This document shows, piece after piece, positions 32,923-42,118 of a DNA stretch of 64,000 nucleotides (position 1 is its first letter; every line of letters begins with the position of its first letter). The DNA is taken from contig NZ_KI271584.1 of assembly GCF_000469325.1 (NCBI RefSeq), forward strand, positions 180,681 through 244,680. The letters are read 5' to 3'. Origin of the DNA: Schleiferilactobacillus shenzhenensis LY-73 (GTDB lineage: Bacteria; Bacillota; Bacilli; Lactobacillales; Lactobacillaceae). Position numbers and translations under genes: made by a program. The notes under the pieces are model-generated. The model was not told the DNA's origin. It saw nothing but the letters and a program-made list of their open reading frames with translations, and did not search any database.

Positions 32923-33845
32923 GAAAATGGGCCTGGGGCATCATCACAGCGTCCGCGGTACTAGGCCTTTCTGCCTGCACGGGGCAAAAGAGTCAAGACA
33001 GCGCGGTGCATGTGAGCCGCAGTAAGCAGTCGGCGATGGTCAAATCCAGCGAGCCGACGAAGTATCAGCGGGTCGTGGTCAGCACCGGCACGATCGCCCA
33101 ATATTTGCAGGTGCTAGATGTCCCTGTGGTGGGGGTGCCCCAAGAGGACAACGTTCCGAATACCATGAAGAAACTGCCAACGATCGGGCAGCCCCGACAC
33201 ATCAATATGGAGAAAGTAATCAGCTTAAAGCCGGATCTCTTCTTGGGGGATGCGGCCATGGCTAGTCAGACGAAACAGTCTCTGGCCGCACAAAGTATCA
33301 AAACAACGTACCTCGATAACATGAGTGCCAGCAAAGTCGTCGCGAACATTCAGCAGCTGGGCACCTTATTCGGCCGCAAAGCTCAGGCGGCGAAGATCGT
33401 CACCCGCATCCAGAAGCAAGAAGCCCAAGCGATTAAGGGGGCCGCCGCACTGAAGGGGAAGAAAGTCGTCGTCCTCTTTGGAACTGGCGAAAGTTTCATG
33501 GTGGCAACAAAGAACTCCTACTTAGGCAGTCTGTTAAGCCAGTTGGGGGTGCATAACATTGCGGACGAACTGGTCCACGCGCCGACGCCCTATATGCCGG
33601 TGAGCATGGAATCTGTGGTGGCCAAAAATCCAGATTATATTCTGACGCTGGCCCATGGTCATAAGGAAGTGGCCGCTGGCGCCTTTAAGACAGAAATGGC
33701 GAAACCGCTGTGGACCGCTACGACGGCCCACCAAAAGAAGCAGGTCTACGCCCTGGATGACGATACGTATCCTGTTACCGGCAACATTCATGTCGCCCAG
33801 ACACTGACTAAGTTGAAGGATCTGCTGCTGCATGGTGATGATTGA
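32919..33845 (+). CDS. IsdE-like haem-binding lipoprotein
   Basis: Solute-binding lipoprotein of 308 residues of an ABC importer. The signal peptide ends in the lipobox LSAC (Cys20). The body follows the IsdE pattern: VLDVPVVGVPQ, SYLGSLLSQLGVHNIAD, PDYILTLAHGHKE (the histidine region used as an axial haem ligand in IsdE) and VYALDDDTYPVTGNIHVAQ. This supports haem over siderophore, though the other axial ligand is not certain. The ATG at 32919 overlaps the small gene, and the permease and ATPase follow with overlaps. Confidence 0.8.
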   Translation: MRKWAWGIITASAVLGLSACTGQKSQDSAVHVSRSKQSAMVKSSEPTKYQRVVVSTGTIAQYLQVLDVPVVGVPQEDNVPNTMKKLPTIGQPRHINMEKVISLKPDLFLGDAAMASQTKQSLAAQSIKTTYLDNMSASKVVANIQQLGTLFGRKAQAAKIVTRIQKQEAQAIKGAAALKGKKVVVLFGTGESFMVATKNSYLGSLLSQLGVHNIADELVHAPTPYMPVSMESVVAKNPDYILTLAHGHKEVAAGAFKTEMAKPLWTATTAHQKKQVYALDDDTYPVTGNIHVAQTLTKLKDLLLHGDD

Positions 33846-34833
33846 TTCTGCGCGCCGCCGGTGGAGGCTGGCGGCCGGGTTAATTGTATTGCTGGGTGCC
33901 GTGCTGGTCCTCAGTATACGGCTGGGCAGCGTCCCCATTCACTGGTCAGAACTGCTGGCCTTGCTCGGCGGGCAAAAGACGGCCCATGCCCTGGTCTTCA
34001 TGCAGATTCGTCTGCCCCGGGTAGTCTTGTCGCTCGTGACGGGCGTGAATCTCGCACTGGCGGGGCTGCTGCTGCAAACCGTCTTGAAGAACCCGCTGGC
34101 CGATCCGGGTATTATGGGCATCAGTGCCGGCGCGGCCTTTGGCGCCACGGTGGTCATGCTGCTGTTTCCAGCGGCCGCGGCGGTAATACCGCTGGCGGCG
34201 TTTGGCGGCGGCATGGCCGCCTTTTTGCTTATTTTGGCTTTCTCCTGGCGGCAGCAGCTGGCACCAATCGTGCTGATTCTCGCCGGGGTCGCCGTCAATA
34301 CCGTCATCAGCGGCGGTCAATCCGTATTGACGACACTGTTCAGCGACCGACTGCAGGGCGTAGTCCTGTGGCTGAACGGCGACCTCAGCGGCAAGACCTG
34401 GGGCCAGATCGGGTTAGTATTTGCTTATAGTGTGCCCGCTTACTTGCTGATTGTCCTACTCCTTGGTAAATTAAACGTGCTCAGCTTAAACGATACCGCA
34501 GCGGCCAGTCTGGGTGTTCCGGTACGCTTTTACCGTCTCGTCATCGCGGCTGCCGGCGTATACCTGGCGGCAGTGACCGTCGCCCAAGTCGGTTTGATCA
34601 GTTTTGTCGGCCTGATTGTGCCCCATATCGCGCGGCTGCTCGTCGGCGGGAATCATCGCGTCCTGGTGCCATTCACGATTCTGGTGGGGGCCTTGGTGGT
34701 CTCCTGCGGCGACACCATCGCCCGCACCATCGTGGCCCCGGTGGAGCTGCCGGTGGGGACGATTATGGCGATTTTGGGCGGCCCGTTCTTCCTGTTTCTC
34801 TTATTACGGCAGAAAGGGGGCAGTCGCGCATGA
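33832..34833 (+). CDS. FecCD-family ABC permease (haem/siderophore uptake)
   Basis: Membrane permease of 333 residues with about nine or ten helices of the BtuC/FecCD class. Visible motifs are LRLPRVVLSLVTG-type (IRLPRVVLSLVTGVNLALAG), NPLADPGIMGISAGA, and GLIVPHIARLLVGGNHR, which docks onto the ATPase. The start at 33832 overlaps the lipoprotein gene by 14 bp; ATG 33838 is an alternative. Stop overlaps the ATPase start. Works with the lipoprotein and ATPase as one importer. Confidence 0.88.
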   Translation: MVMIDSARRRWRLAAGLIVLLGAVLVLSIRLGSVPIHWSELLALLGGQKTAHALVFMQIRLPRVVLSLVTGVNLALAGLLLQTVLKNPLADPGIMGISAGAAFGATVVMLLFPAAAAVIPLAAFGGGMAAFLLILAFSWRQQLAPIVLILAGVAVNTVISGGQSVLTTLFSDRLQGVVLWLNGDLSGKTWGQIGLVFAYSVPAYLLIVLLLGKLNVLSLNDTAAASLGVPVRFYRLVIAAAGVYLAAVTVAQVGLISFVGLIVPHIARLLVGGNHRVLVPFTILVGALVVSCGDTIARTIVAPVELPVGTIMAILGGPFFLFLLLRQKGGSRA

Positions 34834-35612
34834 CCGTAGCATTGATGCGCGGGGACCATTTGCACTTCCGGTTCAGCGGCGCCGCCCAGTGGGCGTTGGC
34901 CGACGTGTCGGTGGCGCTGCCTCAGGGTCAGATGACGGCCTTTGTGGGTCCGAACGGATCGGGGAAAAGCACGCTGCTGCACTGCCTGACCGGTACCTGG
35001 ACCCCTGTTCAGGGAGTTGTCACTTATGCTACGGCCCCTTTGTCCGAGTGGTCCGCTACCCAGCGCGCCCAGCACATCGCCTTAGTACAGCAGGCTCATA
35101 CCGCTGCGCCGTTGCTGACCGTGCAGGAAATTGTGCGGCTGGGGCGGACCCCGTTTCGCCGGCTATGGCAAGCGTGGACGCCCCAAGACGAACGCGCAGT
35201 CCAGGACGCACTGCAGGTGACGGGCTTGGCGGATTTAGCCGGCCGGTCCTATACGGCCCTCTCCGGCGGTCAGCAGCAGCGTGTCTGGCTGGCCTTGGCG
35301 CTGGCTCAGGAACCAGCCGTGATCTTCCTGGACGAACCGACCACCTTTTTGGATATTCACTATCAGCTAGCCTTACTGCAGACGCTGCAGCAGCTGCAGC
35401 GGAGCCGGGGCTTAACGGTGGGCATCATTCTGCACGACCTCAACCAGGTGCTCCAGTTTGCTGACCAAGTGTACTGTTTACAGGCCGGCCGCGTGGTGGC
35501 TGCCGGGCCCCCGGCGGCGGTACTCCAACCGGCGCTCGTCCAGGCGGTATTCGGTGTTCGGGCAGAAACGATTCAGACGCCGCAACAGCATGCGGCGCTG
35601 GTGTTTTATTAA
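34830..35612 (+). CDS. ABC importer ATPase (FecE-type)
   Basis: ATP-binding subunit of 260 residues. Walker A GPNGSGKST (near 38-46), a Q-loop, signature LSGGQQQRV and Walker B VIFLDEPTTFLD are all intact, so it should power the FecCD permease. The ATG at 34830 overlaps the permease stop (ATGA). The two ABC half-transporters follow after only 8 bp, so all six genes form one unit. Confidence 0.9.
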   Translation: MTVALMRGDHLHFRFSGAAQWALADVSVALPQGQMTAFVGPNGSGKSTLLHCLTGTWTPVQGVVTYATAPLSEWSATQRAQHIALVQQAHTAAPLLTVQEIVRLGRTPFRRLWQAWTPQDERAVQDALQVTGLADLAGRSYTALSGGQQQRVWLALALAQEPAVIFLDEPTTFLDIHYQLALLQTLQQLQRSRGLTVGIILHDLNQVLQFADQVYCLQAGRVVAAGPPAAVLQPALVQAVFGVRAETIQTPQQHAALVFY

Positions 35613-35620
35613 GAAAGCAG

Positions 35621-37336
35621 GTGAAGTCATTGTTCAAAGAATTATTCCGATACGGCCGGGCCGGCCGCGCTGGTGCCTTGCAGCAGATGATTGATGAAGC
35701 GGTCATGCTGCTGTTACCAGTGGCGGCGGCCGCTGTCGTTTTGACCTGGTGGACCGAACGGCACTGGTCCTGGGGCGGGCTTGAGCTCATCGCCGGATTG
35801 CTGGGGGTGACCGGCGGTTACTATTTACTGCCCGGCGCGCGCCGCCGCATCCAAGAATGGACCGTGCTGGCCAAGCGGGAGATTCGCACCCGCTACTTGC
35901 GGGGGCTGTTCACACCGGCATTGGTCGACGACCCAGCACTGACTAGCCATCAGGTGATTCAGCGGGACCTCAACGGGATTGCCCGACTGGACAGCTTTTA
36001 CGGCACCTTCCTGCCGGCCATTTGTGCCAGCGGTCTGGTGTACGCTGTCCTGGTCGTTCTCGCTGTGGCCTGGCACAGCTGGGTGGCGCTGCTGCCGCTG
36101 CTGTGCATGGTGCTGATGGGCGGCGGCATGATGCTGCTGCAAAAACTCAGCCCGACTATCAACCGCCAGTACATGCAGGGCTTTCTTAAAATGGGCGGGC
36201 GCTTCTTGGACGACCTCGGCGGGATGCGCACGCTGGTCCTGTTTGGTGCCGGCGAGCGCTCCGCAGCGGCCTTCGCGGAAGATGCCGAATTTTTCCGAGG
36301 GAAGACCATGGCGCTGCTCAAGTATCAGCTGCAATCTTTATTTGTCCTGAACGGGGTCGTATTCGCCGGGATCGGCGGCAGTGCGCTGCTCCTGGCCCCC
36401 GCCGTCACGACCGGACGCCTCACGCTTACCCAGGCCGGGGTGCTTTGGCTGCTGCTCGCCCAATTGCTGGTCTTTGAGCGCCGTTTGGGCTACTTTATGC
36501 ACATCATTATGTCTACTCGGCCGGCACTGCAGAATATTTCCCGGGTAATAAGTACGGGCGAAACAGCGCCGGCAGGGCCGACTGATGCTGCCACCAGCGC
36601 ACCGATCACCACAGTCCGTTTCCAAGACGCCAGCTTCCACTATCCTGACGGGCAGCCGCTGTGGGCCCACGTAACACTGACCCTCCAGCCCGGGCGATTG
36701 ATTGGCTTAGTCGGCAAGAACGGCAGCGGCAAGAGTACGCTGGCCCAAATTTTGCGCGGCCGACTGAAGATAACGAGCGGGACGGTCATGTTCAACGACG
36801 AAACCGCGACGCAACTTACCCCGGCTGAGTTTACCTCTCACGTGGCTTATTTGAATGATCGGCCGTATCTTTTCTCCGGTACGATTGGCGAGAACATCGC
36901 CCTCGGGGTCCCGGACCAGACGGGGTGGTGGGCCCAGGTCCAGGCCTTGGGGCTTTGCGCTTTTGTTGAGGCACTGCCCCAGGGGTTAGCCACTCCTGTG
37001 GGGGAGAACGGTCGCTTCCTTTCTCCCGGCCAGCGCCAGCAGATCGCCTTCGCTCGGCTGGTACTGATGGCTAAGGATGTTTATGTCTTCGATGAGGCCA
37101 CGGCAAATATCGATGCGGAGAATGCCCAGATCATGATGACGGCCATGCAGCGCCTGAGCCAAACTAAGATTGTACTGTGCATTACCCACGAATGGCAGGC
37201 CATTCGGCTGCTGGATCAGATCAACTTCTTGGCGCAAGGGCGTATCACAACGGCCGGCTATAGCGAGCTGGCGAAGGATAATCCAGACTTCAAGCGCCTG
37301 TTAGCTAGTCAACAAGGAATGGAGGCCGCCGGATGA
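35621..37336 (+). CDS. ABC half-transporter with exporter fold (first of pair)
   Basis: Protein of 571 residues: six-helix membrane domain (about 1-310) and nucleotide-binding domain (about 330-570) with Walker A GKNGSGKST, signature LSPGQRQQ, Walker B VYVFDEATANID with catalytic Glu, and H-loop CITHEWQ. All active-site motifs look intact. The start is GTG 35621; a TTG at 35630 with AGGTG upstream is also plausible. It pairs with the next gene. In this haem operon it may move haem or porphyrin (efflux as in PefCD, or import as in IrtAB/YbtPQ). Confidence 0.85.
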   Translation: MKSLFKELFRYGRAGRAGALQQMIDEAVMLLLPVAAAAVVLTWWTERHWSWGGLELIAGLLGVTGGYYLLPGARRRIQEWTVLAKREIRTRYLRGLFTPALVDDPALTSHQVIQRDLNGIARLDSFYGTFLPAICASGLVYAVLVVLAVAWHSWVALLPLLCMVLMGGGMMLLQKLSPTINRQYMQGFLKMGGRFLDDLGGMRTLVLFGAGERSAAAFAEDAEFFRGKTMALLKYQLQSLFVLNGVVFAGIGGSALLLAPAVTTGRLTLTQAGVLWLLLAQLLVFERRLGYFMHIIMSTRPALQNISRVISTGETAPAGPTDAATSAPITTVRFQDASFHYPDGQPLWAHVTLTLQPGRLIGLVGKNGSGKSTLAQILRGRLKITSGTVMFNDETATQLTPAEFTSHVAYLNDRPYLFSGTIGENIALGVPDQTGWWAQVQALGLCAFVEALPQGLATPVGENGRFLSPGQRQQIAFARLVLMAKDVYVFDEATANIDAENAQIMMTAMQRLSQTKIVLCITHEWQAIRLLDQINFLAQGRITTAGYSELAKDNPDFKRLLASQQGMEAAG

Positions 37337-38985
37337 TCCATCGGATGCTTTTCTTTATTCGCCGTCTGATTCCAGTCTTGTTCCTAAGCTGGCTGGCCGG
37401 CATGGTGGCGGAACTGGGCCAAGTCTTCGTGGCTTGGCAAAGCGGCCGGATTTTGGTCAGCCTGGGGCAGAATGTCGGGCCGTTAACGGCGTGGCTGGCG
37501 GTTGGCGTTGTTTTGGCCGCCCTCTGCGCTTACGTCGAACAATACGCCGGGCACTATGTGGCCTTCAAGGTCTTAGCCGACATTCGCAACCACGTGTACC
37601 GCAAAGTGGAACAATTAGCCCCGGCGGGTTTGGATAAGCAGCAGTCCGGGGACTTGCTGAAGGCCGTCGGCAGCGACATTGAGGCGATGGAAGTGTTCTA
37701 TGCCCATACCATTGTCCCGCTGGCCATCGGCATTGGCACGCTGATCGTGCTGCCGCTGTTTTATGCCCAGGCCAGTCTCACCGCGGCCTTCACTATGCTC
37801 ACGGCCGGTTTACTGGTGGGTTTTGGCCTGCCTTTCTTCCGGTATCGTCAGTTAGCAACGGCCAATGCGCAATTGGCGGCCGTGCAGGGTACCACCCAGC
37901 AGCAGATGCTGGAAGCCGTCCGCGGCCGGGATGCGTTGCTGCAGCTGGTGGCCAGCGACCGGACGATTCAGCGGGTCGATGCCCAGTACCAGGTCGAAGG
38001 ACCCGCTCAGCAACGGGTGGGATGGCTGAACTGGCAGAAAAATTGGCTCGCGTGGCTCATCATCATCGCTGGCTGGTTCCTGCTGGCGGCGGCCAGCGGG
38101 GCGGCCACTGGTTATGCCCCAATGCTGCTGCCCTACATGCTGGCCTTCCCGTTCTCCTTCCGGCCGCTGCTGGCGCTGGCCAACCTGCCAGATGCCTTGA
38201 GCAACGGCTTCGGTGCCACCCGCCGGATCTGGCAGCTGCTGGACACGCCTGTCCCTGCCACGAACACGGGCGGGACACCGTTGGTACAGCCCATTACCGC
38301 ACTCACTGTCGCTCATCTGAATTACGCCTATCCTGACCGGGCCCAAGGCGTCTTGGCGGACGTTTCGCTGCACTTGGCGAAAGGCCAGATCGGCGGCATT
38401 ATCGGCGAGAGCGGAGCCGGTAAGTCGACACTGGCCAAGCTGATCATGAAGTGGTATCCCGCGCCGGCCGGCACGATTCAGGTCAACGGCACACCGATCA
38501 GCGACGTGTCCGCGGCCTCGCTTTGGCAGGAGATCAACTATCTGCCCCAGCAGGCCCATATTTTCCAGGCCTCCGTGCGCCAAAATCTAACGCTAGGGGC
38601 ACCGGAGATAGCCGAAGCCGCCATCACCCGCGTATTGGACCAAGTCCGGCTGACCGAGCGCATCGCCCGCTTGCCCCAGGGCTTAGACACGGTCATCGGG
38701 GCGGCCGAACCGGTCCTTTCTGCCGGCGAGCAGCAGCGGCTGGCCTTGGCCCGGGCCTTTCTGCACCCGTCATCAGTGCTGATTCTGGATGAACCCACCA
38801 GCAATCTGGATGTGGTCAATGAACGGATCATTCTCAACAGCGTCAAGCAGTACTATCCAGGCATCGTGCTGATGATCACCCACCGGTTAGAAACGCTGGG
38901 GATCTGCGATGTCGTGTGGCGGCTGGAGAATGGGCAGATGACGGAAATGCCGACCCGCAAACAAGCAATACAGACGGCCGGTTGA
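37333..38985 (+). CDS. ABC half-transporter with exporter fold (second of pair)
   Basis: Protein of 550 residues: six membrane helices, then a nucleotide-binding domain with Walker A GESGAGKST, signature LSAGEQQRL, Walker B VLILDEPTSNLD and H-loop MITHRLE. The signature starts LSAG rather than LSGG, a mild change. The ATG at 37333 overlaps the previous stop. It ends the operon, with a terminator 15 bp downstream. The heterodimer's direction of transport cannot be read from the sequence. Confidence 0.85.
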   Translation: MIHRMLFFIRRLIPVLFLSWLAGMVAELGQVFVAWQSGRILVSLGQNVGPLTAWLAVGVVLAALCAYVEQYAGHYVAFKVLADIRNHVYRKVEQLAPAGLDKQQSGDLLKAVGSDIEAMEVFYAHTIVPLAIGIGTLIVLPLFYAQASLTAAFTMLTAGLLVGFGLPFFRYRQLATANAQLAAVQGTTQQQMLEAVRGRDALLQLVASDRTIQRVDAQYQVEGPAQQRVGWLNWQKNWLAWLIIIAGWFLLAAASGAATGYAPMLLPYMLAFPFSFRPLLALANLPDALSNGFGATRRIWQLLDTPVPATNTGGTPLVQPITALTVAHLNYAYPDRAQGVLADVSLHLAKGQIGGIIGESGAGKSTLAKLIMKWYPAPAGTIQVNGTPISDVSAASLWQEINYLPQQAHIFQASVRQNLTLGAPEIAEAAITRVLDQVRLTERIARLPQGLDTVIGAAEPVLSAGEQQRLALARAFLHPSSVLILDEPTSNLDVVNERIILNSVKQYYPGIVLMITHRLETLGICDVVWRLENGQMTEMPTRKQAIQTAG

Positions 38986-39000
38986 TTATTGTGAACCAAG

Positions 39001-39050
39001 AAGAGCACCAGCCATTGTTCGCAGATTGCGGCAATGGCCGGTGCTCTTTT
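39001..39050 (+). terminator. Terminator of the haem ABC operon
   Basis: AAGAGCACC-A-GCCATTG / CAATGGC-C-GGTGCTCTT stem with a 14-nt loop, followed by TTTT. Confidence 0.85.
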
Positions 39051-39172
39051 CAGCATGAACATGAGTAGAACTGCCGCCTAGTCACGACTCTATGATTCTC
39101 AGAGCCGTTTTCAGTAAGAAATGCTTGTCCATTTTTGGTCCATCCGTAACAATGGTGACAGGTGGTGAGGAA

Positions 39173-39814
39173 ATGCAATTCAGCGACAAACTCAAGACGG
39201 CCCGGCAGCAAAGACAGCTGACCCAAGCACCGGTCGCCGAGCAAATACACGTTTCTCCCAAAACAATTTCCAGCTGGGAGAACGGCCGCAGTTTTCCGGA
39301 TCTCGGCACATTGGTGCGAATCAGCGACTATTACGGCATTTCATTGGACCAACTACTTAGGGAGGATGAAAGAATCATGGATCATTACGAAACGATCGAC
39401 AAGCAAGTGCAGCGGGACCGCCGGATTTTTCAAATTACGTATTTTGCCAACGTTATTTTATTAATACTGGCCGTGATTGACCAAGCGGCCTGGGCGCAAG
39501 GGGGTTCCCTGAGAGGCTGGCTCACGCCGCTTCTGGTCATCAATCTTGGCATCCTCGCCAGCCACTACCCGGCGTATCGGGAATGGTTCAATACATGGGC
39601 GCATCGTCTTTTACTGATCATTTTGTTTTTGGGCATCAGTACACCATTTATCGTCAAGTACCTTCATGACGGGCTTTCAACGGCCAGTATGGCAAGCAAT
39701 CATGCGGCATACGATATTGGCTATATGCTGGGCGGGATTATCCGCACGTTCGGTCTGACCCTCAGTGTCATTTATGCTGTTTTCGGTTTTGCGGAGTTGA
39801 AAGAGACGCATTAA
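39173..39814 (+). CDS. XRE-family regulator with several membrane helices
   Basis: Protein of 213 residues. The N-terminal helix-turn-helix (residues 5-58, with TQAPVAEQIHVSPKTISSWENGRSFPDL) is followed by about four hydrophobic helices (ITYFANVILLILAVIDQAAW, LTPLLVINLGILASHY, LLLIILFLGISTPFIV, GLTLSVIYAVFGFAEL). The ATG at 39173 has GGTGAGG upstream. Such membrane-bound XRE proteins are common in lactobacilli and their signals are unknown. No partner is evident. Confidence 0.75.
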   Translation: MQFSDKLKTARQQRQLTQAPVAEQIHVSPKTISSWENGRSFPDLGTLVRISDYYGISLDQLLREDERIMDHYETIDKQVQRDRRIFQITYFANVILLILAVIDQAAWAQGGSLRGWLTPLLVINLGILASHYPAYREWFNTWAHRLLLIILFLGISTPFIVKYLHDGLSTASMASNHAAYDIGYMLGGIIRTFGLTLSVIYAVFGFAELKETH

Positions 39815-39894
39815 TCGATGTTGAGGGTCATTGTTTTCTCGTATCGGTTTGTTAAACTGGGTTCAGTAACTTACCAATAGTAAGGAGACCAACA

Positions 39895-41028
39895 ATGCCT
39901 AAATATCAATTCTTGCAGCCGCTCCATTTCTCAAAGAAAGACGTGACGTTAAAGAACCGCATTGTCATCCCGCCCATGACGGAACAGATGGCGTTCCACG
40001 ATGGCACGGTGACCCAGGACCAGTTACGATACTACAGCCTGCATACCGGCGGCGTCGGGATGTACACCACAGCTGTGGCCAACGTGAACGATCTGGGCAA
40101 GGGTTTCGAAGGCGAATTCAGTATTGCTCATGACGAAGACATTCCCGGGTTGACCCGCTTGGCCAACGCCATTAAGCAAAACGGCACCAAAGCCATCGTC
40201 CAAATCTTCAGTGCCGGCCGGATGACCAGCAGTCAGGTGCTGCGGGGACAGCAGCCCGTCAGCGCCAGTGCGGTGGCGGCACCGCGGCCGGGTATGGAAA
40301 CACCCCGGGCGTTGACCGGTGCTGAGGTGCAGCAGACGATCAAGGACTTCGGCGCCGCCGTTCACCGGGCCATCGTGGCCGGATTCGACGGCGTGGAACT
40401 GCACGGCGCCAATACTTACCTGTTGCAGCAGTTCTTTTCTCCCCATTCCAATCGCCGGACTGATGACTGGGGCGGGAATGTGCAGGCCCGCATGCGCTTC
40501 CCGCTGGCCGTGGTTGACGAGGCGGCCCGGGTCGTGGCGGCCGACGCCGACCGGCCGTTCCTGCTGGGTTACCGGATCTCACCGGAAGAGTTGGAAAAGC
40601 CCGGGATTACCATCGACGACACGCTGCAGCTGGTGGATGCCCTGGCAGAAAAGCCGCTGGACTATCTGCACGTCTCGAACTCGGACGTCTGGCGGACGTC
40701 GATTCGGGATCACAATGACCAGCGGGTAGTGAATACACTGATCAAGGAGCGGCTGGCCGGCCGGTTGCCAATGATCGTGGTCAGCGGCATGCGGACTCCG
40801 GCGATGGTGGCGAAAGCCGCTGAGGTCTTCGATCTTGTGGCCCTGGGCAAAGAAAGCTTGATTGAGCCCCAGTGGGTCGAGAAAGTCCAAGCCGGCGAGG
40901 AATCGGCCATTCGTTACGCGGTGGCCGAGAGCGACTTGCCTGAATTGGGCATTGAACCGCCGTTCTGGCAGATGATTCTGCGGACGGCCGGTGGAGCGGA
41001 GAATGTGCCGGTAGTAAAACCAGATTAG
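39895..41028 (+). CDS. NADH:flavin oxidoreductase, old yellow enzyme family
   Basis: FMN-dependent ene-reductase of 377 residues. The N-terminal motif VIPPMTEQMA binds FMN. The segment VAGFDGVELHGANTYLLQQFFSPHSNRRTDDWGG is the family signature with the substrate-binding His/Asn region, and the C-terminus has VSGMRTP and VALGKESLIEP for phosphate binding. Likely reduces activated alkenes. AAGGAGA precedes the ATG at 39895. Promoter elements TTGTTT and TAAACT lie about 40-60 bp upstream. A small gene follows in the same unit. Confidence 0.9.
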   Translation: MPKYQFLQPLHFSKKDVTLKNRIVIPPMTEQMAFHDGTVTQDQLRYYSLHTGGVGMYTTAVANVNDLGKGFEGEFSIAHDEDIPGLTRLANAIKQNGTKAIVQIFSAGRMTSSQVLRGQQPVSASAVAAPRPGMETPRALTGAEVQQTIKDFGAAVHRAIVAGFDGVELHGANTYLLQQFFSPHSNRRTDDWGGNVQARMRFPLAVVDEAARVVAADADRPFLLGYRISPEELEKPGITIDDTLQLVDALAEKPLDYLHVSNSDVWRTSIRDHNDQRVVNTLIKERLAGRLPMIVVSGMRTPAMVAKAAEVFDLVALGKESLIEPQWVEKVQAGEESAIRYAVAESDLPELGIEPPFWQMILRTAGGAENVPVVKPD

Positions 41029-41044
41029 TGAGGGGGACATATCA

Positions 41045-41206
41045 ATGGCGAAAAGAAACAAGACGGCACGTGTACGGCAGGCAATGAAGGCAGCGGAAAG
41101 ACGCTTGGATGAGGTTACGCAACGCGCAGAAGCCGATGTTGCTGCTGGTCGGGTGCACTCGTACGCTGGGTTTGCTGACTATCAGAAGGCAATGGACAAC
41201 CTATAA
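41045..41206 (+). CDS. Small unknown protein after the ene-reductase
   Basis: 53-residue basic, helical protein (MAKRNKTARVRQAMKAAERR..., ending AAGRVHSYAGFADYQKAMDNL) with no membrane segment or cysteine. The ATG at 41045 has GAGGGGG upstream, 16 bp after the reductase stop, so it is probably translated from the same message. The tail resembles the C-terminal part of some antitoxin-like proteins, but that is only a weak impression and no toxin is nearby. Confidence 0.6.
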   Translation: MAKRNKTARVRQAMKAAERRLDEVTQRAEADVAAGRVHSYAGFADYQKAMDNL

Positions 41207-41235
41207 GTAATAGAGATTGTGAGCGACAATCTGAA

Positions 41236-41287
41236 GAGAAAACAATAGGCAGCGCATCTTGGATTTTCAAGTTGCGCCGCCTATTGT
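41236..41287 (-). terminator. Terminator of the leftward GNAT gene
   Basis: On the minus strand ACAATAGGC-GGCGCA / TGCGC-TGCCTATTGT stem followed by TTTTCTCTTC. It may also stop rightward transcription from the old yellow enzyme unit. Confidence 0.7.
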
Positions 41288-41302
41288 CGTTAGCCAGTAA
41301 AA

Positions 41303-42049
41303 TCAGTCGATCACTCTTTCTCGATCTCCAATCACCAGCTCGGTCCAGCCAATGATCAACCCAGCGCGAATGGCCACGTTCATCGAGCGGGTATGGGAAA
41401 ACTGAGTACCGTAAACGGGCAGGACGTTGGGTCGGAGGGCCTGGAGATTGGCTACCAGGCGGTGGACCAGCTGCGTGGCCACGCCTTGGTGGGCATAATC
41501 CGGATCCAGGAGCTCAATCCCGATTTCCCACGTATGGGCGCCATCCTGGTCGGCATTGGCCACGGCTCGAATATCGCCATTGGCTGTATACTGGACAGAA
41601 AACTGGTTCGAATGATCCAACGAATCGGGGCCGTCTTTCTTGCTGAAGTGGAAGATCGGGACGGGTGTTTCGGCAAAGGGCAGAAAGTGCGGGTCAGCGG
41701 GCGGTACAGGGAAGAAGGCTGGCGGTACAAAAAACGGACCGTGGTTGGCGATGGCTAAACCATACGGGGCGAGTATCTTATCCAACAGATACAGGTTGGC
41801 TGTTTCCATAAACCACTGGCCGGGGGCCTTGGCAAACGTGGCGCTCAGGGCCGCGGTCAGTTTCGCATTATCCGTGCGGCAAAAGAGCCGGTCGCGCAGG
41901 CAGACGATGGTCCCCCGGTCCCGGGCCCAGTAGCGGGCGCCAGGGACGGCTGGAGCGGTCGTAAAGAATGAACGGGGCTGGTCGAAGACGGTCGGCGGGC
42001 AAGAAAAGTCTAAGGCGAGCTGCTGATTGATCAAGTCATGGGTGTTCAC
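41303..42049 (-). CDS. GNAT-family acetyltransferase with N-terminal extension
   Basis: Protein of 248 residues. The C-terminal half has the acetyl-CoA fold: YTANGDIRAVANADQDGAHTWEIGIELLDPDYAHQGVATQLVHRLV. The N-terminal 120 residues form a further domain, with RSFFTTAPAVPGARYWARDRGTIVCL, that I do not recognise. The start is GTG at 42049 with AGGAGG upstream. Acceptor unknown. The gene stands between a small unknown gene and the TetR/ABC operon, all leftward except the former. Confidence 0.75.
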   Translation of the reverse strand: MNTHDLINQQLALDFSCPPTVFDQPRSFFTTAPAVPGARYWARDRGTIVCLRDRLFCRTDNAKLTAALSATFAKAPGQWFMETANLYLLDKILAPYGLAIANHGPFFVPPAFFPVPPADPHFLPFAETPVPIFHFSKKDGPDSLDHSNQFSVQYTANGDIRAVANADQDGAHTWEIGIELLDPDYAHQGVATQLVHRLVANLQALRPNVLPVYGTQFSHTRSMNVAIRAGLIIGWTELVIGDRERVID

Positions 42050-42118
42050 ATTACACTGCCTCCTGGTTTTTCTGCCGCTATCGTCCCATAGTTGGCCGGC
42101 GGAGACAAGTTATTCGCG

